Shown here: piece by piece, positions 40,938-48,374 of the stretch
Numbering within the stretch: the first letter of the stretch is position 1
Layout of the letters: every line of letters begins with the position of its first letter
Notes under the pieces: model-generated
Database searches by the model: none
What the model was told of the DNA's origin: nothing
The model's input: the letters and a program-made list of their open reading frames with translations, nothing else
Source: DASZBX01 sp035943635
GTDB taxonomy: Bacteria; Actinomycetota; Actinomycetes; Streptomycetales; Catenulisporaceae
Length of the DNA stretch: 48,374 nt
NCBI GenBank assembly: GCA_035943635.1
Contig: DASZBX010000139.1
Span: forward strand, 1-48,374
Direction of reading: 5' to 3'
Made by a program: the position numbers and the translations under genes

Positions 40938-43900
40938 GCGCGTCGCCTGGGCTCGAACCCGTCGCGATCATCGGCATGAGCTGCCGGTTCGCCCCGGACC
41001 TGAATTCTCCGCAGGAACTGTGGTCCTGGCTGGTGGACGGCGCGAGCTCGGTCAGCGAGATGCCCGGCCAGCGCTGGGACTCGTACGCTGGCAGCAGCCC
41101 GCAGGCCACCGCCATCCTGCGCCGCACCACCCGCAAGGGCTCCTACTTGGACGACATCAGCGGTTTCGACGCGGAGTTCTTCCAGATCACCCCGCGCGAG
41201 GCCGAATACCTGGACCCGCAGCAGCGGATGCTGCTGGAACTGGCCTGGGAGGCCCTGGGCGACGCCGGCGTGCCGCCGCACTCGCTCGGCGGCACCGAGG
41301 CCGGGGTGTTCGCCGCGGCCAACTCCAACGACTACGGCCGCCGGCTGCTCGAAGACCTGACCCGGACCGGCGCTTGGGCCGTGAACGGGACCACCTACTA
41401 TGGCATCGCCAACCGGATCTCCTACTTCCTGAACCTGCGCGGCCCGAGCATGGCGGTGGACACCGCCTGCGCCGGTTCGCTCACCGCGCTGCACGTCGCC
41501 GCGCAGAGCCTACGCAGCGGCGAGTGCCCGGTGGCGATCGTCGGCGGGATCAATATCATGGCCACCCCTGCGCTGATCGTCGCCTTGGACGCGGCCGGCG
41601 CGACCTCCCCGGACGGCCGGAGCAAGGCCTTCGACAAGGCCGCGGACGGCTACGGCCGCGGCGAGGGCGCCGGGGTAATGGTGCTCAAGAAACTCTCCGG
41701 CGCCCAGCGCGACGGGGACCGGGTCCGCGCCGTGATCGTGGGCAGCGGGCTGTTCCAGGACGGCCGCTCGGACGGCATGATGGCGCCCAACAGCGAGGCC
41801 CAGGAGCACATGCTGCGCGAGGTGTACCGGCGGGCCGGGATCGACCCGGCCACGGTCGGCTACGTCGAGGCGCACGGGACCGGCACCCCGCTCGGCGACG
41901 TCGCCGAGGTCCGTGCCATCGCCGGAGTGCTAGGCGCCGGCCGGCCGGCCGGGGACCCGCTGCTGTTCGGGAGCCTTAAGGCCAACATCGGCCACGTCGA
42001 GGCCGCCTCCGGTATCGCCGGGGTGATCAAGGCGGTCCTCGCCCTCGAACACGGCCGGATCCCGGCCAGCCCGCACACCGAGGCCAACCCGGCCCTGGAC
42101 CTGGACGCCTCCGGGCTGCGGCTGGTCGCCGAGACCACGCTGTGGCCGGCCGGGGATCAGCCCCGGATCGCGGGCATCTCCAGCTACGGGGTTGGCGGAA
42201 GCATCGCCCACCTGGTCCTGCGCGAAGCCCCGGCCGCACCGCCCGCCGCGGCGGCCGCCCCGGCCGCGCCCCGGCCCAGGGTCTTCCCGCTGTCGGCCAC
42301 CTCGGACAACGCCCTGCGGGCGCTGGCCGGGTCGGTGGCCGACTGGGTGGCCGGACACTCGGACGCGCCGCTCGGCTCCGTGGCGCACACCCTCGCCCGC
42401 CGCCGCTCGCACCTGCCCGTGCGCGGCGCCGTCGTCGCCGAAACACCGACCGAACTGCTCGGCCTGCTGCGGACCCTGGCCGCCGGGGAACGGGCCGCTC
42501 GCTTGGTCACCGACCGGGCCGACCCGGCCAGGGCGAACGCGGTCTGGGTGTTCTCCGGTCACGGCGCGCAGTGGACCGGCATGGGCCGGGAACTGCTGGC
42601 CCGGGACCCGGCCTTCGCCGCGGAGATCGACGCGCTGGCCGAGGTGTTCCAGGCCGAACTCGGCTGGACCCCGCGCGCGATGATCGAGTCCGGCGGCCCG
42701 TGGACCGTGACCACCGTGCAGGCCATGACCTTCGCGATGCAGGTCGCCCTGGCCAGCAGTTGGCGTTCGCGCGGGATCGAGCCGGCCGCGGTGATAGGCC
42801 ACTCGGTCGGCGAGATCGCGGCCGCGGTGGTGGCCGGCGCACTGGAGCGGGAACCGGCCGCCCGGTTCGCCTGCCGCCGCGCCGCCGCCCTGCAGCGCGC
42901 CGCCGGGCACGGCGCGATGGCACTGGTGGGCCTGGAGTTCGAGCAGGCCCGGCAGCGGCTGGCCGGCCGGTCCGACCTGGTCGCCGCGATCGCCGCGAGC
43001 CCGCGTTCCTGCGTGGTCTCCGGTGACCAGGACGCGGTGGAGCGGTTCGTGGCCGAGGTAGCGGCCGAAGGGCTCGAAGCCCGCCGGGTCGACACCGACG
43101 TGGCCTTCCACAGTCCGCACGTCGACGAGGTGCTCCCGGAGGTCGGGCAGGCCGCGAGCCGGTTGTCCGCCACGACGCCGCAGATCACGCTCTACAGCAC
43201 CGCGCTCGACGACCCGCGGGGCACCGACCCGCGCGAAGGCGTCTACTGGGAGACCAACCTGCGCGCTCCGGTCCGGTTCGTCCAGGCCGTTCGCGCCGCG
43301 CTGGCCGACGGCGCCCGCACCTTCCTCGAAGTCTCCTCGCACCCGGTGGTCTCCCACTCGATCACCGAGACGCTGGACGAGGCCGCAGTGCGCGACGCGC
43401 GGGTCGTGCCGACACTGCGCCGAGACCAGCAGGAGTTGGCGACCCTGCTGACCAACCTCGCCGCGCTGCACTGTGCCGGCGTGCAGGTGGACTGGGGCCA
43501 ATCCGCGGAACACGACGGGGACCTCCTGCCGATCCCGGCCGCACACTGGCAGCACCGCCCGTACTGGATCTTTCCGGACAACGCTGAGGAAGGCCGCGGC
43601 CGCGGCCACGACCCTGAGGCGCACACTCTTCTCGGCGGGCTAAGCACCGTCGCTGGCACGCCGGTTCGGCAGGTGTGGCAGACCTACCTGGACATGGCCA
43701 GCCGCCCCTACGCCCAGGATCACAAAGTCGTCGGCGTCGAGACGGTCCCGGCCTCGGTTGTGATCAACTCCTTCGTGGCCGCGGCCGAACATGGTGGCGG
43801 TCGGCGTGGCCTGGCCGACATCGTGCTGCGCACCCCGCTTGCTCCCATGCCCCCGCGGGCGGTGCAGGTCGTGCTTGAACAGAACCAGGTGCGGTTGGCC

Positions 43901-46276
43901 AGCCGGATCCGCCGAGAGGACGGGGCCGACCCGGTCGGCCAGGACCTGGAGTGGATCACCCACGCCACGGCGACCGTCTTGCGCGACCCGGTGATCGGCT
44001 CTCGCCCGATGGAGTCGCTAGACGTGCTGCGCTCCCGTTGCCCCGACGTGTGGACCTGGGCGAAGGTGGATGCGATCTTCTGCGACATGGGTGTGGAGGG
44101 CTACACCTTCCCCTGGGTTGTCGAGGAACTGCGCCGCAACGATGTCGAGCAATTTGCCGTGGTGACCATCGACCACACGCCTAAACTTCATCCGAGCAGC
44201 TGGACCGCCGTGATCGACGGCGCCCTGACGGTAAGCGGCGTGCTCGTGACGAGCCAGACCTCAAAGATGTTGCGCACCTCCTCGAATCTGGATTCGATTG
44301 CTTTCACGGGCCCTCCGCCCGGGCGTATCTTCGTGCACACCACCCGCTCGCCCGCCTCGCCGGACACTACGATCGACGTGCTGGTCTCCGACGATCAGGG
44401 TAACGTCGTGTGTGAGGCCACCGGACTGCGGTTCACCCTGGTCCAGGACCGTCCAGGCGGCGCGGTGGGACCGCGTGACCTCGTACACGAACTCGCCTGG
44501 GAACCGGTCAACCTAACCGAAGGCGCCACCCGCCTTGTGCGCTCCGTGGCGCTGCTCGGCGACGAGTCGGTCATCGCGCCATTGGCCAAGCACTTTACCA
44601 ACAGCGGTGTGACTAGCCGCCGAATGCAACGCGTGGAAGAGTTGGCGGACTTCGCAGACGGGCAGCCAGATGTGGTCCTGCTCGCTCCCGCCGCTATGCT
44701 CGACGGCGAGACTCCCGAACAGGCTGCCGAACGCTGCGCATGGACCCTGGTCGAGGCGACCCAGGTCGTTTCGCGCAGCTCGAACGGCACTGTCCCGCCG
44801 AAGGTGTGGTGCGTGACCCAGGGTGTGCGCGACCCGCAGAACGAGGCGGCGCTGGCACACGCCCCGCTCTGGGGCGTGTCCCGGATCATCGGCGGCGAAC
44901 GCCCTGACCTGCGCGGCGGCCTGCTCGACTTGGACGAGGAACTTGCCTCGGTCGGAGCTGGCACTGCAGCCCTGATCCTGGACCTGATCAATCGGTTCGG
45001 CGCGACAGAGGAGGTGGTCTCGCTCACTGCGGATGGCGCATTCGTGGCCAGATTGGCCAGGATCGAGCGGCACGACGCCGCCGAACCGCTCACCTGCCGT
45101 CCGGACGGTACCTACCTGATCACCGGCGGGCTTGGTGGGATCGGCGTCGAGGTGGCACGCTACCTGGCCGACCATGGGGCGCGCCGGCTGGTGCTGGCCG
45201 GGAGGCGCGGGCTGCCGCCGCGCTCGGCCTGGGAGCAGATCGAGGATCCCGCGGTCCGCTCGCAGATAGACGCGGTGCTGGCTTTGGAAGCCCAGGGGGT
45301 GACGGTTCGGGTGCTGGCGCTAGACGTCTCCGACCAGGCAGCTGTCGCCGCCGCGCTCGACCCCTCCTTACTCGAGCTCCCGCCGATTCGCGGCATCGTG
45401 CACGCGGCCGGAGTGGTGTCCAACGCCATGGTGGATAAGACGGATCTCGACGACCTGCGCACCACCCTCGGCCCAAAGGCGCGCGGAGCGATGGTGCTGC
45501 ACAGGCTCTTCCCGGCTGGGACGCTGGACTTCTTCACCCTGTTCTCCTCTTGCGGGCAGTACGCCAGGCTCACCGGCCAGGCCGGATACGCGGCGGCCAA
45601 TTCGTTCATGGACGCGCTCGCCTCGTTGCGGCACGCGGGCGGGCACACCGAGACGACCAGTCTGGCCTGGACCCAGTGGCGTGCGGTGGGCATGGGCCAG
45701 ACCACCTCCGGCACCACTATCTTGGAGGCAGAGTCCCGTGGCCTCGGCGGCATCTCCGCGACTGAGGCATTCCGTTCGTGGGCCTTCGCGGACCGGTTCC
45801 GGTTGCCGTACTACGTGGTCCTGCGGGTGTTGCCGGACCACTCGCTGCCGGTCTTCTCCCAGCTCAGTAGTGTCGCCCAGGCCGAACAGGAGCAGCCAGG
45901 CACCGGGCCGGCGGACTGGCGGGCGATCGCCGACGAGGAACTGGGCGGCGTCGTGCGCGACACCGTGCACGAGCAGGTCGCGACTGAACTAAACCTCGTT
46001 ACCACGGACATCGACGTCGACCAACCACTGATCGAATTAGGTGTCGACTCGGTGCTCACGGTTGGACTGCGGGTGCGCCTGCATCGGCGGTTCGGGATCG
46101 ACTTGCCGCCGACGATCCTGTGGAGCAACCCCACAGTCAGCGCGGTCGCCGACTTCCTGACCGGTGAATTGCGGGTGCAGCGCGAGTCGGCGGAGGCTGA
46201 TGGCGCCGCGGTCGAGGCAGGCAATGACGGGAACGCCGCAGACGGCGTGCTGCAGCAGGCCGGCGCCCTTGTCTGA
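40934..46276 (+). CDS. Iterative type I PKS KS-AT-DH-KR-ACP (aromatic acid, AziB/NcsB-like layout)
   Basis: This 1780-residue PKS has KS (8-430; Cys in DTACAGS near 176, His in EAHGTGT near 312 and NIGHVEA near 353), AT (530-850; GHSVGE near 622), a DH or product-template-like region (890-1170; His in AQDHKVVGVETVP near 926), KR (1380-1580; TGGLGGIG near 1397, Tyr in GYAAANS near 1551) and ACP (1690-1765; LGVDSVL near 1703). This single-module layout and size match iterative aromatic synthases of the 6-MSA/NcsB/AziB type; AziB makes 5-methyl-naphthoate. No ER or TE is present. Two TTA codons (45368, 46037) are in frame. From about 43.6 kb codon use looks less GC-biased than in the KS-AT half. 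Ring system of the product is inferred. Confidence 0.9.
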   Translation: MSASPGLEPVAIIGMSCRFAPDLNSPQELWSWLVDGASSVSEMPGQRWDSYAGSSPQATAILRRTTRKGSYLDDISGFDAEFFQITPREAEYLDPQQRMLLELAWEALGDAGVPPHSLGGTEAGVFAAANSNDYGRRLLEDLTRTGAWAVNGTTYYGIANRISYFLNLRGPSMAVDTACAGSLTALHVAAQSLRSGECPVAIVGGINIMATPALIVALDAAGATSPDGRSKAFDKAADGYGRGEGAGVMVLKKLSGAQRDGDRVRAVIVGSGLFQDGRSDGMMAPNSEAQEHMLREVYRRAGIDPATVGYVEAHGTGTPLGDVAEVRAIAGVLGAGRPAGDPLLFGSLKANIGHVEAASGIAGVIKAVLALEHGRIPASPHTEANPALDLDASGLRLVAETTLWPAGDQPRIAGISSYGVGGSIAHLVLREAPAAPPAAAAAPAAPRPRVFPLSATSDNALRALAGSVADWVAGHSDAPLGSVAHTLARRRSHLPVRGAVVAETPTELLGLLRTLAAGERAARLVTDRADPARANAVWVFSGHGAQWTGMGRELLARDPAFAAEIDALAEVFQAELGWTPRAMIESGGPWTVTTVQAMTFAMQVALASSWRSRGIEPAAVIGHSVGEIAAAVVAGALEREPAARFACRRAAALQRAAGHGAMALVGLEFEQARQRLAGRSDLVAAIAASPRSCVVSGDQDAVERFVAEVAAEGLEARRVDTDVAFHSPHVDEVLPEVGQAASRLSATTPQITLYSTALDDPRGTDPREGVYWETNLRAPVRFVQAVRAALADGARTFLEVSSHPVVSHSITETLDEAAVRDARVVPTLRRDQQELATLLTNLAALHCAGVQVDWGQSAEHDGDLLPIPAAHWQHRPYWIFPDNAEEGRGRGHDPEAHTLLGGLSTVAGTPVRQVWQTYLDMASRPYAQDHKVVGVETVPASVVINSFVAAAEHGGGRRGLADIVLRTPLAPMPPRAVQVVLEQNQVRLASRIRREDGADPVGQDLEWITHATATVLRDPVIGSRPMESLDVLRSRCPDVWTWAKVDAIFCDMGVEGYTFPWVVEELRRNDVEQFAVVTIDHTPKLHPSSWTAVIDGALTVSGVLVTSQTSKMLRTSSNLDSIAFTGPPPGRIFVHTTRSPASPDTTIDVLVSDDQGNVVCEATGLRFTLVQDRPGGAVGPRDLVHELAWEPVNLTEGATRLVRSVALLGDESVIAPLAKHFTNSGVTSRRMQRVEELADFADGQPDVVLLAPAAMLDGETPEQAAERCAWTLVEATQVVSRSSNGTVPPKVWCVTQGVRDPQNEAALAHAPLWGVSRIIGGERPDLRGGLLDLDEELASVGAGTAALILDLINRFGATEEVVSLTADGAFVARLARIERHDAAEPLTCRPDGTYLITGGLGGIGVEVARYLADHGARRLVLAGRRGLPPRSAWEQIEDPAVRSQIDAVLALEAQGVTVRVLALDVSDQAAVAAALDPSLLELPPIRGIVHAAGVVSNAMVDKTDLDDLRTTLGPKARGAMVLHRLFPAGTLDFFTLFSSCGQYARLTGQAGYAAANSFMDALASLRHAGGHTETTSLAWTQWRAVGMGQTTSGTTILEAESRGLGGISATEAFRSWAFADRFRLPYYVVLRVLPDHSLPVFSQLSSVAQAEQEQPGTGPADWRAIADEELGGVVRDTVHEQVATELNLVTTDIDVDQPLIELGVDSVLTVGLRVRLHRRFGIDLPPTILWSNPTVSAVADFLTGELRVQRESAEADGAAVEAGNDGNAADGVLQQAGALV

Positions 46277-46282
46277 GCGCGC

Positions 46283-46323
46283 GGCGCGGTCGGGGCTGGC
46301 GAACCGCTGGCCCCGACCGCGCC
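46283..46323. terminator. Hairpin after the PKS gene, 14-bp stem
   Basis: GGCGCGGTCGGGGC (46283-46296) and its reverse complement (46310-46323) form a perfect 14-bp stem with a 13-base loop, seven bases after the PKS stop. It probably ends the long plus operon, so the hydrolase-kinase gene downstream needs its own promoter or readthrough. Confidence 0.75.
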
Positions 46324-46385
46324 TGAGTGTCAGTCGTTCCATGTGTCCGAACCCCAGGCGGGCGGACGGAAGGAGGAGGAGAGAC

Positions 46386-47774
46386 TTGGGTCATCTGAAG
46401 GTGCCCGGCGCGACGCTGTACTACGAGACGTCCGGATCAGGGCCTGTACTCATAATGATAGCCGGGGGAACCGATGACACCCGTGATTTCGACGGCGTGA
46501 CGCCACTCCTGGCCGCCGACTTCACCGTCGTGCGCTACGACTGCCGGGGGCTATCCCGTAGCAGATGCGATGAACCGCAGGCTGAAATCCCGGTGAGCAC
46601 GCACGCGGCCGATACGTACGAACTGCTGTGCGCGGTCGGCGGCGGGCCGGCGCTTGTCTTCGGAACCAGCAGCGGCGCCCACATCGCCCTGGAACTGACA
46701 GCCGGGCACCCGGAAGCGGTGCGCGGCGTGGTCGCTCACGAGCCTCCGACTGTCCGCCTGCTACCTCCGGCCGACCCGCGCCTGGCACTCGTTCCCGAAG
46801 TGCTCAGGATCCGCGGTCGGGACGGTGTCGGCCCGGCAATGAGCAGCTTCGTCGCCGGAGCAGGGCTGCTCGCTGCCCGCCATCCGGCCGGTACCCCGGA
46901 AAGTCCCGAATCCGCCGCCGCGGCTGGTTCGCGCATGAGTCGGATCGCTGACAATAGTGCGTTCTTCCTCGACCGTATCATCGGTCCGGCGACCGACTAC
47001 CTGCCTGATCTGACGCTCTTGCGGGCTGGCGGGCCGCAGGTCGTGGTCGGGGTGGGAGAGGCATCCAAGGGACAGTTGGCATATGACACGGCATTGGCAC
47101 TGGCGGGGGGGTCGGGCGCCCAGACGGCTGAGTTTCCCGGTGGCCACGCTGGCTTCGTCTCGCATCCTCGTGCTTTCGCCCGGCGACTGCGCGACGTGCT
47201 CCGGTCCGTAGCTGTCCCTCACGACTGCGATTGGCCGACTCTAGGCGTCCGAACGGGCGCAACAGTGTGGCTCACAGGCCTCCCGAGCTCCGGGAAGTCG
47301 ACTGTCGCCACCGGACTTGCCGAGCTACTCCTGGCCAGGGGACGCAGGGTTGAAATGCTGGATGGCGACGAGCTTCGCCGCACCCTATGCAAGGACCTCG
47401 GTTTCAGCCGGGCCGACCGTGAGGAGAACGTCCGCCGGATCGGCGAAGTGGCCCTCACTCTTGCCAGCGAAGGAGCCCTGGTCCTCGTGCCGGTGATCGC
47501 TCCGTACGCATCCAGCCGCGCTGCTGTACGCCGCCGTCACGTCACCGCTGGCCTGCCTTTTGTCGAAGTGTACATCGACGCCCCAGTCGCCGTCTGCAGC
47601 GAACGGGATGTCAAGGGCTTATATGCCAGGCAACGCGCCGGCCTGTTGCACGGCCTCACCGGCGTAGACGACCCCTACGAGTCGCCTGTCGAGCCTGAAC
47701 TACGGCTTGACACCTCCCTCGAATCCTCGGCCGAATCGATCGCAAGGGTCGAGCGGTATATCAACGAGCACTGA
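46386..47774 (+). CDS. Fusion: alpha/beta hydrolase - APS kinase
   Basis: This 462-residue protein starts at TTG 46386 after a strong GGAAGGAGGAGG site. Residues 1-270 are an alpha/beta hydrolase (GTDDTRDFDG, nucleophile elbow GTSSGA near 99, FPGGHAGFV with the His near 250). Residues 285-462 are a CysC-type APS kinase with P-loop GLPSSGKST, LDGDELRRTL, GFSRADREENVRRI and VKGLYARQRAGL. APS kinase phosphorylates adenylyl sulfate to PAPS, the donor used by the sulfotransferase at 23.2 kb. I know no standard fusion of this kind. The hydrolase may act on a separate substrate. A TTA codon lies at 47619. The frame is continuous, so the fusion is not a frameshift artefact. The last codon abuts a group II intron. 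Confidence 0.85.
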   Translation: MGHLKVPGATLYYETSGSGPVLIMIAGGTDDTRDFDGVTPLLAADFTVVRYDCRGLSRSRCDEPQAEIPVSTHAADTYELLCAVGGGPALVFGTSSGAHIALELTAGHPEAVRGVVAHEPPTVRLLPPADPRLALVPEVLRIRGRDGVGPAMSSFVAGAGLLAARHPAGTPESPESAAAAGSRMSRIADNSAFFLDRIIGPATDYLPDLTLLRAGGPQVVVGVGEASKGQLAYDTALALAGGSGAQTAEFPGGHAGFVSHPRAFARRLRDVLRSVAVPHDCDWPTLGVRTGATVWLTGLPSSGKSTVATGLAELLLARGRRVEMLDGDELRRTLCKDLGFSRADREENVRRIGEVALTLASEGALVLVPVIAPYASSRAAVRRRHVTAGLPFVEVYIDAPVAVCSERDVKGLYARQRAGLLHGLTGVDDPYESPVEPELRLDTSLESSAESIARVERYINEH

Positions 47775-48233
47775 GTAGGGTCGGGGACTGGCGCGGTGGC
47801 GTGTGACGCTCCGTTTCCAGCCCCCGCCGCTTCAAACCGTGCATGCGGTTCTCCCGCACACGGCTTTCCGACATCGTTCACCGCTGGGCATGCGCCCTCG
47901 CCCCGCGTACGTTTCCGGTCAGGCGGAAGACCCCGAGCCGAGTGATCCACCCATAGGTGTAGCGGGTGGTCCAGTTCCGGCCCGCGAGGCCGTGTTTCCG
48001 ACTGGCGAAGATCGCCAATCGCTCGTGGACGTAGCCGTCGACCGCGTTGAACTTCCGCGCGGAGTTCTCGTTGCGGAAGTAGGCCGACCAGCCCTGTAGT
48101 ACAGGGTTGAGGTCGGTCACCACATCGGCCACCGGCCGTTCGGTCCGGGATCGAGAGGTCGCCACACGGATCTTGCCGCGTAGCACCCCCATCGCCCTGG
48201 CCGAGGGCCAACGCTGCAGGTAGAACCTTGTGC
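47775..48233 (-). mobile_element. Group II intron, 3' portion (5' part lost at the IS1182 repeat)
   Basis: On the minus strand the stretch contains a maturase C-terminus, a domain V hairpin, a domain VI stem (GGGGGCTGG pairing with CCAGTCCCC) and a 3' end reading CCGACCCTAC, with an A seven bases from the end in the usual branch-point position. The 3' border falls right next to the stop codon of the hydrolase-APS kinase gene at 47774. The 5' part, including most of the reverse transcriptase, is missing where the 141-bp repeat begins, so it cannot splice or move on its own. The 3' border is placed by pattern and could be off by a few bases. Confidence 0.82.
47834..47867 (-). ncRNA. Group II intron domain V
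   Basis: The 34 bases read on the minus strand form the catalytic hairpin. AAGCCGTG pairs with CACGGTTT, then comes an asymmetric bulge, then an upper stem of about four to five base pairs capped by a GAGA-type loop. The AGC triad sits near the 5' side, and the length of 34 nt is canonical. It lies 10 bases after the maturase stop codon, as expected. Confidence 0.85.
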
Positions 48234-48236
48234 GAT
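47878..48236 (-). pseudogene. Group II intron reverse transcriptase/maturase, C-terminal fragment
   Basis: The open frame on the minus strand begins inside the 141-bp repeat border and encodes about 118 residues to the stop at 47878. It reads DRTRFYLQRWPSARAMG and then the maturase (GIIM) domain: VVTDLNPVLQGWSAYFRN, SARKFNAVDGYVHERL, KHGLAGRNW. The reverse transcriptase palm and finger domains are missing, cut where the IS1182-type element begins at a GATC. An internal ATG at 48192 is not a real start. It is non-functional. Confidence 0.88.
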
Positions 48237-48374
48237 CCTGGTGGTTAATTTCTGAGGCTCTTGTGGCTGGTCGTCGCGGTGCGGAAGTCTTGGGGTTGGT
48301 GCTGCGGGGGTCGTGGCTGGATTGAGGTGTGAGCGATGTCGATGCGGCCGGTGCTGTGGCCGGAGGTTCCCGAG
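48234..48374. repeat. 141-bp terminal inverted repeat, right copy (IS1182-type element end)
   Basis: Exact reverse complement of 1-141. The element starts at GATC within the maturase fragment and continues to the window edge. It includes a short non-coding end (GTGGTTAATTTCTGAGGC...) and the transposase start at 48336. Confidence 0.9.
48336..48374 (+). pseudogene. IS1182-family transposase, N-terminal 13 codons only (runs off the window)
   Basis: ATG 48336 begins MSMRPVLWPEVPE and the frame is open to the last base. GAGGTG upstream is a fitting ribosome site. Together with the copy at 1-39 it shows two transposase genes reading outward from the cluster. The rest of the gene lies outside the window. 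Family call from memory of the N-terminal motif. Confidence 0.6.

Noticed and set aside
46164..46385. ATG-started extension of the hydrolase-APS kinase gene into the PKS end
   Set aside because: It would run in another frame through the PKS ACP and the hairpin. TTG 46386 after a strong ribosome site matches the hydrolase N-terminus.

Overview
The window is GC-rich actinomycete DNA, probably Streptomyces or a close relative. Start codons are often GTG or TTG, neighbouring genes overlap by 4-14 bases in long operons, and a few genes carry rare TTA codons. It holds one nearly complete NRPS/PKS gene cluster (about 1.5-47.8 kb) with broken mobile elements at both ends. I found no tRNA, rRNA or CRISPR array. 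I assign the cluster to the azinomycin B / vazabitide A family of aziridine (1-azabicyclo[3.1.0]hexane) DNA-alkylating peptides. That assignment comes from gene content and remembered literature, not from a database search.

Layout. 0-1.3 kb: the end of an IS1182-type element, the 3' remnant of an IS3 transposase, and a small unknown protein with a putative HTH. 1.5-2.6 kb: an AlkZ-like DNA glycosylase with the QxQ catalytic motif, a likely self-resistance gene. 2.7-6.3 kb (minus): an NRPS with C-(eroded A)-PCP-C. 6.5-12.9 kb (plus): MFS exporter, A-PCP loader, P450, O-methyltransferase and type II thioesterase. This looks like the tailoring and loading operon for an aryl (naphthoate-type) starter. 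12.9-15.1 kb (minus): two acyl-CoA dehydrogenase subunits. 15.2-23.2 kb (plus): C-A-PCP NRPS, thioesterase and an A-KR-PCP alpha-keto-acid module. 23.2-31.2 kb (minus): nine overlapping or closely spaced genes, comprising sulfotransferase, thioesterase, P450, free PCP, split transketolase, PLP aminotransferase, a BtrH-like protein and a small unknown protein. 31.3-46.3 kb (plus): a LysW-type amino-group carrier protein, LysX-, LysY- and LysZ-like enzymes, an M20 hydrolase, an SDR, a C-A(Thr)-PCP-reductase NRPS, an MbtH-like protein and an iterative type I PKS (KS-AT-DH-KR-ACP). 46.4-47.8 kb: an alpha/beta hydrolase fused to APS kinase. 47.8-48.4 kb: the 3' part of a group II intron cut by a second, inverted IS1182 end.

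How the genes may work together. LysX joins glutamate to the carrier protein, and LysZ and LysY make its semialdehyde. The split transketolase adds a two-carbon unit, the aminotransferase installs the second amine, and the M20 hydrolase releases a diamino-dihydroxyheptanoate. The sulfotransferase, with PAPS made by the APS kinase domain, would give a sulfate leaving group. The adjacent pair at 29.6-31.2 kb is the best candidate for the enzyme that closes the aziridine. The PKS, P450 and methyltransferase would supply a methoxy-naphthoate-type acid, the A-KR-PCP module a hydroxy acid from a branched keto acid, and the last NRPS a threonine released as an aldehyde by its reductase domain. These are the azinomycin building blocks.

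The two ends of the window are an exact 141-bp inverted repeat. It carries the end of an IS1182-type element, so two copies appear to face outward from the cluster. The repeat length also equals a common assembler k-mer size, so the window is probably an assembly contig bounded by that repeat.
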